Assembly: GCA_002344895.1 (NCBI GenBank)
Contig: DDUR01000086.1
Span: forward strand, 1-60,929
Length of the DNA stretch: 60,929 nt
Source: Ignavibacteria bacterium UBA2333
GTDB taxonomy: Bacteria > Bacteroidota > Ignavibacteria > Kapaibacteriales > Kapaibacteriaceae
Direction: 5' to 3'
Shown here: piece after piece, positions 27,157-36,600 of the stretch
Layout: the number at the start of each line of letters is the position of its first letter
Position numbering within the stretch: position 1 is the stretch's first letter
The notes under the pieces: generated by a model
Told to the model about the DNA's origin: nothing
The model's input: the letters and a program-made list of their open reading frames with translations, nothing else
Databases searched by the model: none
Made by a program: the position numbers and the translations under genes

Positions 27157-27170
27157 GGGGCAAAACGGGC
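27157..27170 (+). repeat. GGGGC-type dispersed motif (intergenic, one mismatch)
   Basis: GGGGCAAAACGGGC ends 3 nt before the ATG of the cupin gene, so the motif occupies the place of its ribosome binding site. Confidence 0.55.
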
Positions 27171-27173
27171 TCC

Positions 27174-27557
27174 ATGCACACTGAACAACCAATTGACCTC
27201 GTAACAAAGGCATCTCTCCTTCACGACTACTGGTCACCTCGTGTCCTTGCTGAGGTAAACGACTACCAAGTAAAGATCGCCAGAATGAAGGGCGAGTTTG
27301 TTTGGCATCGTCATGAGCACACCGACGAACTCTTTCTGCTTCTCGAGGGGCAGCTTGACATGGAGATACGAGATGAAGCAGGGGATATTACGACTACCAC
27401 GTTGTGGCCTGGTCAGCTGTTCGTTGTCGGTAAAAACATTGAACATCGTCCGGTTGTCCCCACAGAAGCCGTCGCGATCATAATCGAACCCCGAGGAGTG
27501 GTGAACACGGGAGATGCCGATAGTGATTTACGCGCAAAGAATGACGTGTGGTTGTAG
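27174..27557 (+). CDS. Small single-domain cupin protein
   Basis: A 127-residue protein. Cupin motif 1 has the metal ligands HRHEHTDE (two His and a Glu), then a conserved Gly in LLEGQLDM. Motif 2 has GQLFVVGKNIEHRP with the fourth His ligand. Such small metal-binding beta-barrels are often isomerases, dioxygenases or sugar-binding proteins; which one cannot be told. The ATG follows a GGGGC-type motif rather than a normal Shine-Dalgarno sequence. Confidence 0.85.
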   Translation: MHTEQPIDLVTKASLLHDYWSPRVLAEVNDYQVKIARMKGEFVWHRHEHTDELFLLLEGQLDMEIRDEAGDITTTTLWPGQLFVVGKNIEHRPVVPTEAVAIIIEPRGVVNTGDADSDLRAKNDVWL

Positions 27558-27579
27558 TTGTACGGTCGGTGCCAACGGT

Positions 27580-27611
27580 AGGTGCCGGGGACCTATTGGC
27601 CCCCGGCACCT
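27580..27611 (+). terminator. GC-rich hairpin after the cupin gene
   Basis: AGGTGCCGGGG pairs with CCCCGGCACCT, an 11-bp perfect stem with a 10-nt loop, 22 bp past the stop. No T-run follows. It is probably a Rho-independent-like or factor-assisted end of the VOC-cupin unit. Confidence 0.55.
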
Positions 27612-27636
27612 AGATAACGTGATAGCTCCACACAAC

Positions 27637-27670
27637 GCAAAAAGCCGCACCACTTCTCGTGATACGGCTT
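27637..27670 (-). terminator. Intrinsic terminator after tRNA-Arg (minus strand)
   Basis: Minus strand AAGCCG ... CGGCTT, with an inner CACGAGAAGTG hairpin and two mismatches, followed by TTT. It lies 19 bp past the tRNA-Arg 3' end and would end the rpsT/tRNA-Arg transcript. Confidence 0.6.
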
Positions 27671-27688
27671 AAATTCTTGCTTTCCAGT

Positions 27689-27765
27689 TGGCGGACCCGT
27701 AGGGATTCGAACCCCAAACCTTCTGATCCGTAGTCAGATGCTCTATCCAGTTGAGCTACGGGTCC
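27689..27765 (-). tRNA. tRNA-Arg (anticodon ACG)
   Basis: 77 nt including an encoded CCA. Acceptor GGACCCG pairs with CGGGTCC and the discriminator is G. The D-arm is GCTC...GAGC, the anticodon stem TCTGA/TCAGA with loop CTACGGA gives ACG, and the T-arm has GTTCGAAT. It reads CGN arginine codons, with A34 normally edited to inosine. It lies 36 nt past the rpsT stop on the same strand. Confidence 0.95.
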
Positions 27766-27801
27766 GTGAACGTTCTGCTGGTGTCGTAGATACGAACTGA
27801 C

Positions 27802-28068
27802 TTACTTGCCAGCTGCTTCAAGCTTCTTTACAAGAGCGTGAAGGCTTGCCTTACGGTTTGCTGCCGTGTTCTTCTTTACCACACCACGAGCTGCGGCGCG
27901 GTCCAGAATGCTAAATGCCTTGTCAAGAAGGGGCTTGGCAACGTCAAACGATGTGGCTGTGCGAACGGCCTTAACCACTTCGCGGACTGCCTTCATGTTG
28001 GCGCGGTTGTAGATCTTACGGCCGCGGCTTTGACGGATTCGCTTGATCGCTGATTTATGATGAGCCAT
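27802..28068 (-). CDS. rpsT: Ribosomal protein S20
   Basis: 88 residues, the normal length, starting MAHHKSAIKRIRQSRGRK, followed by the Ala/Lys-rich helices typical of S20 (AVKAVR, ILDRAAARGVVKKNTAANRKASL). It binds 16S rRNA in the 30S subunit and is needed for its assembly. The open frame extends 13 codons upstream, but the family start is the MAHHK ATG at 28068. It is divergent from murQ. Confidence 0.97.
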   Translation of the reverse strand: MAHHKSAIKRIRQSRGRKIYNRANMKAVREVVKAVRTATSFDVAKPLLDKAFSILDRAAARGVVKKNTAANRKASLHALVKKLEAAGK

Positions 28069-28224
28069 GAGTGTCTTTAGGTGCGTGTCGAATTGACAGG
28101 ACTTCAAACATACGGACCTCGTCCGAAATCTCCAAAAGAGGTAACTCTAAGAGCTTCTGGAGGCGTATGCTGCGAAAGTACTCCCGGCAAACAGCACAGC
28201 CGTTCTTGCCTAGATTTGCAGGAC

Positions 28225-29157
28225 ATGAATCCCCACGTGAGTCTCCACGATATCCTTGCTCGCCTGACAACGGAGGCCGTAAATCCTCGGACGGAGGATA
28301 TCGACATGGCGTCGACAGAAGACGTTGTGGCCAGGATTCATGCTGAGGACCGCACCGTTGCCGATGCCGTTGGACAGGTGCTGCCAAACATTTGCCAGGC
28401 CGTTAACGCGATTGTTAACGTGCTCCGACAAGGCGGCCACTTGGTCTACGTTGGCGCTGGTACGTCTGGCCGCCTGGGTGTGGTGGACGCTTCGGAAATG
28501 CCGCCGACGTTTGGAACAGCTCCCGATATGGTCCAGGCCCTGATTGCTGGCGGACCCGACGCTGTCTTCCGGTCGCAGGAAGGGGCCGAAGATAACCCTG
28601 AAGGTGGTCGTAACGACGTTCGACGTCTGCTCAGCGATGGTCGGCCCGCCATTGTTTGTGGTATTGCCGCCTCGGGACGTACTCCCTACGTGCTTGGAGC
28701 CCTAACCGAAGCACATGAACAGTCCCACACAACAATTCTTGTTGCCACAAACGCCGAAGAAACTGTTCGCCCCCTTGCCCCCTTCGTAGATATCTTCATC
28801 TGTCCCGTTGTTGGTCCCGAAGCGATTACTGGCTCTACTCGAATGAAGAGTGGTACTGCACAGAAAATGGTCCTTAACATGCTGACAACGGCATCCATGG
28901 TGCGACTCGGTAAGACATTCGGAAACGTCATGGTAGATCTGCAACAAACGAACGAAAAACTTCGTGTGCGCTCCGTGCGGATTGTGGAACGACTGACGGG
29001 GCTTGCGTCCGACGAGGCACAACGGGTGCTCACGGAGGCAGGTGGTTCGGTCAAGACGGCACTGTGTATGATCCTGTCAAATGTCGGCCGTGCCGACGCC
29101 GAAGAGCGTTTGCGCAACGCCGACGGATTTCTAAGACGCGCCATCGAAAAGAGTTAA
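28225..29157 (+). CDS. murQ: N-acetylmuramic acid 6-phosphate etherase
   Basis: 310 residues, family length. It cleaves the lactyl ether of MurNAc-6-phosphate to give GlcNAc-6-phosphate and D-lactate in peptidoglycan recycling. The SIS domain carries GAGTSGRLGVVDASEMPPTF and the family signature GSTRMKSGTAQK. ATG 28225 (AGGA 4 nt upstream) fits the usual N-terminus; the frame is open from 28081 with no MurQ similarity. No PTS or kinase partner is nearby. A DedA gene starts 8 nt downstream. Confidence 0.96.
   Translation: MNPHVSLHDILARLTTEAVNPRTEDIDMASTEDVVARIHAEDRTVADAVGQVLPNICQAVNAIVNVLRQGGHLVYVGAGTSGRLGVVDASEMPPTFGTAPDMVQALIAGGPDAVFRSQEGAEDNPEGGRNDVRRLLSDGRPAIVCGIAASGRTPYVLGALTEAHEQSHTTILVATNAEETVRPLAPFVDIFICPVVGPEAITGSTRMKSGTAQKMVLNMLTTASMVRLGKTFGNVMVDLQQTNEKLRVRSVRIVERLTGLASDEAQRVLTEAGGSVKTALCMILSNVGRADAEERLRNADGFLRRAIEKS
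28769..28782 (-). repeat. GGGGC-type dispersed motif (coding)
   Basis: Minus strand GGGGGCAAGGGGGC inside murQ, encoding RPLAPF. It shows the motif also sits in a conserved housekeeping gene. Confidence 0.6.
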
Positions 29158-29165
29158 GGTAGATT

Positions 29166-29825
29166 ATGGAATGGATCGCTGCCGTTGTGGACTTTATCCT
29201 CCACATTGATGTTCACCTGTCCTATCTCACAGCTGAGTACGGACTGTGGATCTACGGCATTCTCTTTTTGATTGTGTTTGCCGAAACCGGTCTCGTCGTC
29301 ACACCCTTCCTTCCGGGAGATTCATTACTCTTCGCCGCTGGAGCTATCGCCGCACGCGGAGGAATGGATATCACCGTTATGATAGTTCTACTCATTGTTG
29401 CCGCCATCCTCGGTGACTCAGTAAACTATTCTATTGGGCATCGAATTGGCGAACGGCTTTTTTCCGGCAGAGCTTCCCGCTTCCTAAATCGTGCTCACCT
29501 CGAACGGGCCCATGCCTTCTACGAAAAACACGGCGGGAAAACCATCATCTTGGCCCGATTTGTCCCTATCATTCGAACATTTGCGCCCTTCGTTGCGGGA
29601 ATTGGCGAAATGACGTATTCGAAGTTTTTGACGTATAACATGCTTGGTGCTGTCGTATGGGTAACAAGCTTCTCCATCCTTGGATACGTCTTTGCTGACG
29701 CGCCCTTTGTACGTAGTAACTTTACTCTGGTCGTCCTCGCTATCATCGTCATAAGCGTGATTCCTGCCGTGGTAGAAATCATAAAAGCACGCAGGCACAC
29801 AAAAATCAATGCCGAGACTAAGTAG
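29166..29825 (+). CDS. DedA/VTT-family inner-membrane protein
   Basis: A 219-residue protein with about five hydrophobic segments. The family marks are FLPGDSLLFAAG, GDSVNYSIGHRIGE and the conserved Arg of ARFVPIIRTFAPFVAG. DedA proteins are likely lipid flippases/transporters supporting undecaprenyl-phosphate or phospholipid recycling. It starts 8 nt after murQ, so the two may be co-expressed in envelope recycling. Confidence 0.92.
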   Translation: MEWIAAVVDFILHIDVHLSYLTAEYGLWIYGILFLIVFAETGLVVTPFLPGDSLLFAAGAIAARGGMDITVMIVLLIVAAILGDSVNYSIGHRIGERLFSGRASRFLNRAHLERAHAFYEKHGGKTIILARFVPIIRTFAPFVAGIGEMTYSKFLTYNMLGAVVWVTSFSILGYVFADAPFVRSNFTLVVLAIIVISVIPAVVEIIKARRHTKINAETK

Positions 29826-29849
29826 CAGGCTCTGTAAATTAGAAGTCTT

Positions 29850-29935
29850 GCCTGGATGGCGAAATTGGCAGACGCACGGGACTTAAAATCCCGGGTCTCG
29901 TAAGGGACGTGCGGGTTCAACCCCCGCTCCAGGCA
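29850..29935 (+). tRNA. tRNA-Leu (anticodon TAA)
   Basis: 86 nt. Acceptor GCCTGGA pairs with TCCAGGC, the discriminator is A, and anticodon loop CTTAAAA gives TAA. The long class II variable arm (GGTCTCGTAAGGGAC) marks Leu. CCA is not encoded, unlike the tRNA-Arg at 27.7 kb, so it needs CCA addition. It lies 24 nt past the DedA gene. Confidence 0.95.
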
Positions 29936-29953
29936 CGTTGACAGGGGAGCGAC

Positions 29954-32900
29954 ATGGTCAAAGTCTGTTCGATCATTATCACCGTAATGGTCGCGATTGG
30001 TAGTCATTCTTTAGTGGTTGCCCAACGTTTGTTCGAAAACGTTCCGGGCAGCAGTACGGGCATTACATTCCGCCCGTCCGTGTATGACGTTGGCCTGTCA
30101 AAAGATTCTCTGCGCACAATTAATCTTATGGTACCCGGTAGTGGTGTGGGTATCGGTGACCTTGATGGTGATGGTAAGCCCGACATTGTTGTTGGTGGGA
30201 ATAATGGAGTAGCCGTCTATCGTAATGACGGTGCTTTTCGATTTACAAACGTCACAACGAACCTTGGACTACAGAACTCCGATCTCATTTTTACAACCGG
30301 CGTTCTTATCGTTGACATTGATAACGATGGTGATAACGACATCTTCCTGAGTCGGTGGAGACATCCATGCAAACTCTTTATCAATAATGGTAAGGGTGTG
30401 TTTTCTGAGCAAGGGGCGAAAAAGGGGCTAGATATTGTCGCAGAAGTAACCCATGCCGTGGCCTTTGATGCGGATCGTGATGGACGACTCGACATCTATC
30501 TTGCCGTCTACTCGAAGATCAGCGATATCACCCATGCTAACGCCGCCGCTGCAAAGTCTCCTACTGCATCACGTGCAAATCCTTCGACTACTCGACACTA
30601 CGGTGCTCCTGATGTTTTCTTTCGACAAACTCCGGAAGGAACGTTTGTTGATGCTACGGCCATGAGTGGATTTGATGACGAAGGAATGTCACTTAGTGCT
30701 ACGGCCTCTGATATTGATGGTGACGGGGATATCGATCTCTATGTAGCAAATGATATGAACTTGGCAGATATCCTCTTTCTTAATGACGGAAAAGGATTGT
30801 TCTCGCGTCAAAAAAAGTCAAACTTCCGCCGGTACAGTGCTTTCAGTATGGGATGCGACATTGCCGATCTGGATGGTGATGGACGGTTTGATCTTATGAC
30901 AACGGACATGTTGCCGAGTGATCATATTCGACGGATTACGAATGCTGGTCCAAGTGGAGATCAATCAATTTATAATCCTACATTTGACTCCAATCAGATC
31001 ATGCGGAACATGGTGCAGATAAACCGTGGCGCAGGTGTGTTTAGTGATGTTGGATACATGACTGGACTTGCTGCAACAGACTGGAGTTGGGCCTGCCTCA
31101 TTGCTGACTATGACCTTGATGGTAAACAGGACGTCTTTGTTGCCAATGGTTATACAGCAGACATTACAAATCAGGACTACGTCTACAATCTATCGCGCAC
31201 GGATGGACTGCCCTCAACGGCAAAATTTCTCAGAGAACCCAATCGCGCATTTCGCCAAACATCAACACTCAACTTTGATGACGTTTCAACAGCGTGGGGA
31301 CTCGATGACATATCGGCATCCCTTGGTGCAGCATATGGAGATCTCGATGGTGACGGTGACCTTGACCTGGTTGTGAGTAACATCGACACGGTAGTCTTTG
31401 TGTACAGAAATACAGCCGATGCCACCTTCCCCAATCATCGAGTTGTACGTGTAGATCTTGGCCCTGTTAATGCTTCTAATCACGGCACCATCGTCACTAT
31501 CGTAAGTGGAAATCAGCGGTGGAAACGAGAGTACGTCACTGTTCGCGGATTTGAGTCATCCGTTGATGCACCAATCCACGTAGGTATTGGTATGGCACAA
31601 CGTATCGATAGCATTATCGTTGACTGGCCAAATGGCCGGCGTAGCATATCTATGCCCGGTGAACTCCAGGAACACACGTATTCAGCGGTGTTTACGCCCT
31701 CAACGGCGACTGTATCCACACCTCACAGAATAGCGTCGAAACCTTTACTGACGCGTCTACCATCACCACCATACAAACACGTCGAAAACACATTCGATGA
31801 CTTTAAACGGTATCGTCTCATGCCGACCCGCATTTCATGGGGAGGTCCAGCGATTGCTGTTGCCGATGTCGACGATGACGGGCGCGACGACCTTGTTATC
31901 GGGTCTGCGTTGGGTAGTACGACGACAGTACTTCTTCAACGAGATGGAGGTACGTGGGAACGAACACTTGATAGCCTCTTTGTTTCTGACAGACGCTGTG
32001 AAGATCAGGTGATACTCGTTGCCGACTTTACACATGATGGGCAAAATGACATCCTCATTGCGGGTGGAGGCGCGGAGTTTGATCCTGACGGACCGGAGTT
32101 TCGGTCTCGTCTTTATACGAGACCTAATGGCCGGTGGACCGTCACACACGACGTCTTCCCCTTCACGACGAATGCAGCCGCCATGTGTGCGATGGACTTT
32201 GACAATGACGGAGACCTTGACGTGTATGTCGGCGGAGGTGTTCGACCTGACCGTTATCCCGAGTGTGACCGAAGTGCGTTGTTAATCAATGACGGCGCGG
32301 GTCGATTCCGAGACGTAACGGACTCACTTGCACCAGACCTTCGTAACTGTGGCATTGTACGCTCTGCTGTCTGGACCGACACCGACCTGGATGGCACCTT
32401 TGAACTCGTTGTTGTTGGTGAATGGATAGCGCCACAGATCTGGAAACGGCGTGGTTCACAATTTGTAAACACCGCAAAAGAAGCGGGCACGGACACGCTC
32501 GTAGGATGGTGGTATAGTGTAACATCGGCAGACGTAGACAATGATGGTGACATGGATCTTATCTGCGGCAACATTGGCCTTAATACGAGATACCGACCAC
32601 AACCAAACAAGCCAATTGAAATCTGGTACGATGACTTTGATGAAAACGGATCTGTAGACGGACTCATAACCTACTGGCCGGACACGGCCAGACGGCTCGT
32701 GCGAGATCGAATGAAGGTCTTCTCACAGATGCCAACCCTTAATCGGCAATTCAACAAATACGTAGACTTTGCAACTGCATCCTTTGACACAATGATTGAT
32801 GCGGAGAAGAGGCAACGCGCTCGTAAACATGAAGCCCGCGAGATGAGGAGTCTTATCCTCGTCAACAATGGAAAGGGTGTGTTTACTCCCAAGCCCCTTC

Positions 32901-33406
32901 CGCCCCTTGCCCAGATTTCTCCTGTACTTGGAGTGACAGTTGTTGACCTGGATGGAGATGACTACTCAGACCTCATCCTATCAGGGAACATGTACGGTGC
33001 AGAAGATGATGTCGTTCGTTATGATGCTGGTATCGGCCTTGTTTTGAAGGGGGCGCAAGGGGCAACCTATCGCGCACTTGATCCTGATACATCGGGATAT
33101 CGAATAGCATCGGACATGCGTGGAACGGTTACAGCAATTCTGAATGGTAAGGCCGTAACGATTACGGGTGTGAATGGCGATTCCTTGGTCATTTATGCCA
33201 TTCCAGGTCAGTACGTCACATCCCCGATTCGGTCAAACGAGACCTACACCAACTTGCGAACCGAATCGGGTATCCGGCGGGTAGAAAGCACCGTAGGACA
33301 GGCCTGGAGAAGTCAAGGGAGGACCATTCTCCCGTCGCGCTATGTCCTTGATTCAAAACGTGTTAAGGAGAAACCTAACCGTAAGGAACCGAAGCATGAT
33401 AATTGA
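29954..33406 (+). CDS. Exported FG-GAP/VCBS-repeat protein with ASPIC/UnbV domain
   Basis: An 1150-residue protein. After a signal peptide (ending about residue 23) come many FG-GAP/VCBS-type blades with calcium-binding DxDxDGxxD motifs (DLDGDGKPD, DIDNDGDND, DLDGDGRFD, DVDDDGRDD). They lie in an N-terminal set (about 50-470) and a second set (about 630-1010). An ASPIC/UnbV module lies between them, around NHRVVRVDLG ... DWPNGRRS (about 495-560). This layout is common in CRTAC1-like extracellular Ca-binding propellers of Bacteroidota. No sorting module is visible at the C-terminus, so the anchor is unclear. Confidence 0.88.
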   Translation: MVKVCSIIITVMVAIGSHSLVVAQRLFENVPGSSTGITFRPSVYDVGLSKDSLRTINLMVPGSGVGIGDLDGDGKPDIVVGGNNGVAVYRNDGAFRFTNVTTNLGLQNSDLIFTTGVLIVDIDNDGDNDIFLSRWRHPCKLFINNGKGVFSEQGAKKGLDIVAEVTHAVAFDADRDGRLDIYLAVYSKISDITHANAAAAKSPTASRANPSTTRHYGAPDVFFRQTPEGTFVDATAMSGFDDEGMSLSATASDIDGDGDIDLYVANDMNLADILFLNDGKGLFSRQKKSNFRRYSAFSMGCDIADLDGDGRFDLMTTDMLPSDHIRRITNAGPSGDQSIYNPTFDSNQIMRNMVQINRGAGVFSDVGYMTGLAATDWSWACLIADYDLDGKQDVFVANGYTADITNQDYVYNLSRTDGLPSTAKFLREPNRAFRQTSTLNFDDVSTAWGLDDISASLGAAYGDLDGDGDLDLVVSNIDTVVFVYRNTADATFPNHRVVRVDLGPVNASNHGTIVTIVSGNQRWKREYVTVRGFESSVDAPIHVGIGMAQRIDSIIVDWPNGRRSISMPGELQEHTYSAVFTPSTATVSTPHRIASKPLLTRLPSPPYKHVENTFDDFKRYRLMPTRISWGGPAIAVADVDDDGRDDLVIGSALGSTTTVLLQRDGGTWERTLDSLFVSDRRCEDQVILVADFTHDGQNDILIAGGGAEFDPDGPEFRSRLYTRPNGRWTVTHDVFPFTTNAAAMCAMDFDNDGDLDVYVGGGVRPDRYPECDRSALLINDGAGRFRDVTDSLAPDLRNCGIVRSAVWTDTDLDGTFELVVVGEWIAPQIWKRRGSQFVNTAKEAGTDTLVGWWYSVTSADVDNDGDMDLICGNIGLNTRYRPQPNKPIEIWYDDFDENGSVDGLITYWPDTARRLVRDRMKVFSQMPTLNRQFNKYVDFATASFDTMIDAEKRQRARKHEAREMRSLILVNNGKGVFTPKPLPPLAQISPVLGVTVVDLDGDDYSDLILSGNMYGAEDDVVRYDAGIGLVLKGAQGATYRALDPDTSGYRIASDMRGTVTAILNGKAVTITGVNGDSLVIYAIPGQYVTSPIRSNETYTNLRTESGIRRVESTVGQAWRSQGRTILPSRYVLDSKRVKEKPNRKEPKHDN
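30413..30428 (+). repeat. GGGGC-type dispersed motif (coding, 6-nt spacer)
   Basis: GGGGCGAAAAAGGGGC in the FG-GAP gene. The same gene also holds 32893-32906 (minus) and 33049-33063 (plus). Confidence 0.6.
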
Positions 33407-33439
33407 GTGTTGGAGCAGTCAACAAGGGACATCTGGAGG

Positions 33440-33457
33440 GGTTGAATTTTTTCAACC
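33440..33457 (+). terminator. Short hairpin after the FG-GAP gene
   Basis: GGTTGAA-TTTT-TTCAACC, a 7-bp perfect stem 34 bp past the stop. There is no T-run. It may mark the end of the FG-GAP transcript. Confidence 0.35.
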
Positions 33458-33472
33458 ATCAAAAGATTCCCC

Positions 33473-33500
33473 TTGCATTCCGAAATGGAAACATTATCTT
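33473..33500 (+). promoter_or_regulatory. Candidate promoter of the 1895-residue surface-protein gene
   Basis: TTGCAT and TATCTT are separated by 16 nt, 134 bp before the start codon. Transcription would begin near 33507, just before the hairpin at 33521. The sequence fit is moderate only. Confidence 0.35.
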
Positions 33501-33520
33501 CACGATGTGAGTGGAGAGGG

Positions 33521-33548
33521 TCCTTGCGACACGTGACCGTCGCAAGGA
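33521..33548 (+). other. 5'-leader stem-loop before the large surface protein
   Basis: TCCTTGCGAC pairs with GTCGCAAGGA around an 8-nt loop, a perfect 10-bp stem about 86 nt before the ATG at 33634. A structured 5' end can shield highly expressed mRNAs from decay. Confidence 0.55.
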
Positions 33549-33633
33549 GCTGATTCGCTTGTTTCCACACGAAACAGTACGCATGAACAGGTCAACAACA
33601 ACAACCCATCCACAACCTTTGCAGGGATTACCC

Positions 33634-36600
33634 ATGAGAGCGTTGAATCTCTCTTCGCATCGGTGGCGTGCAGCCTTCGCACTCGCACTGATGATGGTAG
33701 TCGGCAGCGCATACATGTCCGCACAGCGGCTGTATGTAGTTCCTGGGCAGGCCGCTGCGCCCAAGACGATGCTGAATTACGACTATCCCATGGTCTACCC
33801 GTACCCGAACAACGTGTACGAGGCACACTACGATTACATGTTCTATGACTACGTGACTATAAACAAGTCGCAGTACGTCATTAGAGCAGCGGACATGTTG
33901 GCGGCCGGCATGTGTGCAGGCCCGATTTCATCACTTGGGTATCGTTTCATCTCCGCAGTCCGTTGGGACATGGAGCTGACGATCAAGATGAAGCACATCC
34001 CGGCTTCACAAAACACCCTGACACCGCCGTGGCAAACTGGCCTGACGCAGGTCTACTACAATTCGAACTACACACTTAATCCAATCGCGTTAAATGACAC
34101 GACGTGGGTTGACTGGCAGTTCCAGAATAACTTCACTTGGGATGGTGCGTCAAACATCGTTGTTGAGATTTGCCGGAAAAATCTCAATACGACATTGACA
34201 TACAATACCATTGCTACTCGGTATTACGTTACACACGTAAACCCACCGAACGGTCCGTACAATCAATATCCGGGTAACACAGCCCCGTGGATACACGGAT
34301 ACTCCTACACGTTTTCCCCTGAGAATCGCAAAAACTGCGATAATCCGCAGTATGGTGCCTATACCCTCTGGGGATATCGGTACGACTACAACAACTACGT
34401 CTACGAATACTACAAGCCATTTCGTCCGTTGGTTCGCCTTGGCTCAGCTACTGGCGTAGTACAGTCGTTCCCTGATGATCAGGATCCTCGCCGTATTCTC
34501 AAGAGTGGTGATAATTACAATGGTTCGGACGCTGCGCATCCAAAGCCATCGATCACCTTCTTCCAGTCACCGGGCACAAGCTATCAATTCAGCTACCGTG
34601 TCGTTGGCCCACTTCCGTCAACGAACGTTGTGTATGAAGCTCGAATGAGCGGAAACTCACTCATTCCGTACACGGGCACGGGATCTGGTCAAACAACCTA
34701 CACATTCACGGATGCGAGTGGACCATATGCCGGAACGGGTGGTGCCCTTGACCTTACAAACGCCGTAGGTGGTGCTTATCGCGTCGAGTCGGACTTCTAT
34801 TCGCCATGCGGTGTAACATCATGGCTTAAGGCCTTTGTTGTTGCCTTCCCGAATGACGTCGCACTTTCTCAAATCCGTTCGCCACAGGCATTGCCGAAGA
34901 AGCATCCAATCAACATTAACCTTCCGTTGGCTGCTCAGATCCAAAATGTTGGTCTGAATCCGGTAACGGACGTTGACATTAGTGCAACCGTTCGCACCTA
35001 TCCGGGTGGAGCAGTGGTCACGACGGAAGAAACAAATTGGACCGGTAACCTGAACACAGGAGATCGAGCTAATGTTGACTTCCCAACTGGATCGTTTATT
35101 CCAACGGTTGCTGGTAAGTACACGGTTGAATATTGTGCCACGCTGAACAATGCAATTGATCAGGGTGCATCGAACAATTGTCAACCTTTTACGGGTGAAC
35201 AGCACATCTTCGAAGTAACCTACAACGAAGAGGCAGCTGCAGGTACCATCATCGTTCCTAGCTCGGGTGGACGCTTCTTTGCAAATCGTCCGATGCGCCC
35301 AGAGGGTACTGTGTTGAACACAGGTATTCTTGACCTTACGGATGTACCTGTACGTATGCAGATCTACAAGCTTCCAAATCGGGATCTTGTTTACAACCGC
35401 ACGGCAATCGTTCCTTCGATCGATGCTGCCGTTCCTCTCAACATTGCCCTCGTTCAGTTCCCGCTCTTTACGCCACCGGATGGTGGATCCTATGAAGCGT
35501 GTATGACGACGGAAATGCCTGGTGATCAGGTTGCTGCTAACAACCGTACGTGTGTAACGTTTACGGTTGACGCAAACCTGAGTGGTGTTTACACAATTGG
35601 CTCCAAGAATGCAGGTAAGCCACGCAACTACGGCTCTATTCAGCAAGCTGTTGACGATCTCTTCCTGAAGGGTGTCAGCGGACCTGTAACGTTTGAATTC
35701 ACGGATGCTGAATACAGCGTTGGATTCTTCGCACCGAATGCACCAGCTCTCGACCTCACAACTGCTGTTGTGGGAATGAGCGCTACGAATACGGTAACGT
35801 TTAAGCCAACCCTTGATCGTTCACTCACGAAGGGTGCTGTAACGATTCGCATGAACACAGCGAATGGTATTGGTATCCTCTTCGGCCAGTCACTGTTCCC
35901 GAATAACACGAATGCACTCGCTCGTGAATTCCCGAACATCCGCCAGTTCTCGAACTCGACGGGTTACTTCCGCTTCGACGGTGGTACACAGAAGTCACTT
36001 CGTTTTGAAGTGAACGCTACAACACCACATCGTTCAGCTTTCTATCTCCAAGAAGGTTCGTCGAACGTTGAAGTCAAGAACTGCGTTATCGCCAATGCAC
36101 CAAATGCAACGGCTAGCTACACGACGAACCTGCCACAAATCTTCTTTGTGGGCTCGCAGTTCGTCTATGAGAACGATACGCGCACGGTTAGTGGTAACAC
36201 ACTGTCGTACTCCGCTGGTATCGTCAGCCGCGCCAAGGTTCCGGTTGGAACAACGGGTAACAACGGTGAGCGTCTTGACACGCTTGTGAACGTCAACAAC
36301 ACGTTCTCCGGTAACGAAATCTCTGGATTTGGTTACGGCGTTGTTTCTCTCGGTATGGGTACCCTTATCAAGGGTGGTGTAAACGTTTACACACCGTACT
36401 ACAACCAAAACACAACGATCACAAACAACGTGATCACAAACGTAGCTGCTGCCGGCGTCATGATTGGTCATGAAGACAAGGCAACAGTTGCTGGAAACCG
36501 CATCTATAACGTTGGTAAGGTGACGGGTGCAGCCATCAAGAATGCCATGGGTATTCAAGTTGGCGGTGCTAACACGTACAACACAATGGATGCACGTATC

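Noticed and set aside
28081..28224. 48-codon N-terminal extension of murQ
   Set aside because: No family similarity, overlaps the rpsT promoter region, and the downstream ATG 28225 fits known MurQ starts.
29309..29322. CTTCCGGGAGATTC in the DedA gene as a repeat half-unit
   Set aside because: It encodes the conserved PGDSLL motif of DedA proteins, so it is native sequence.
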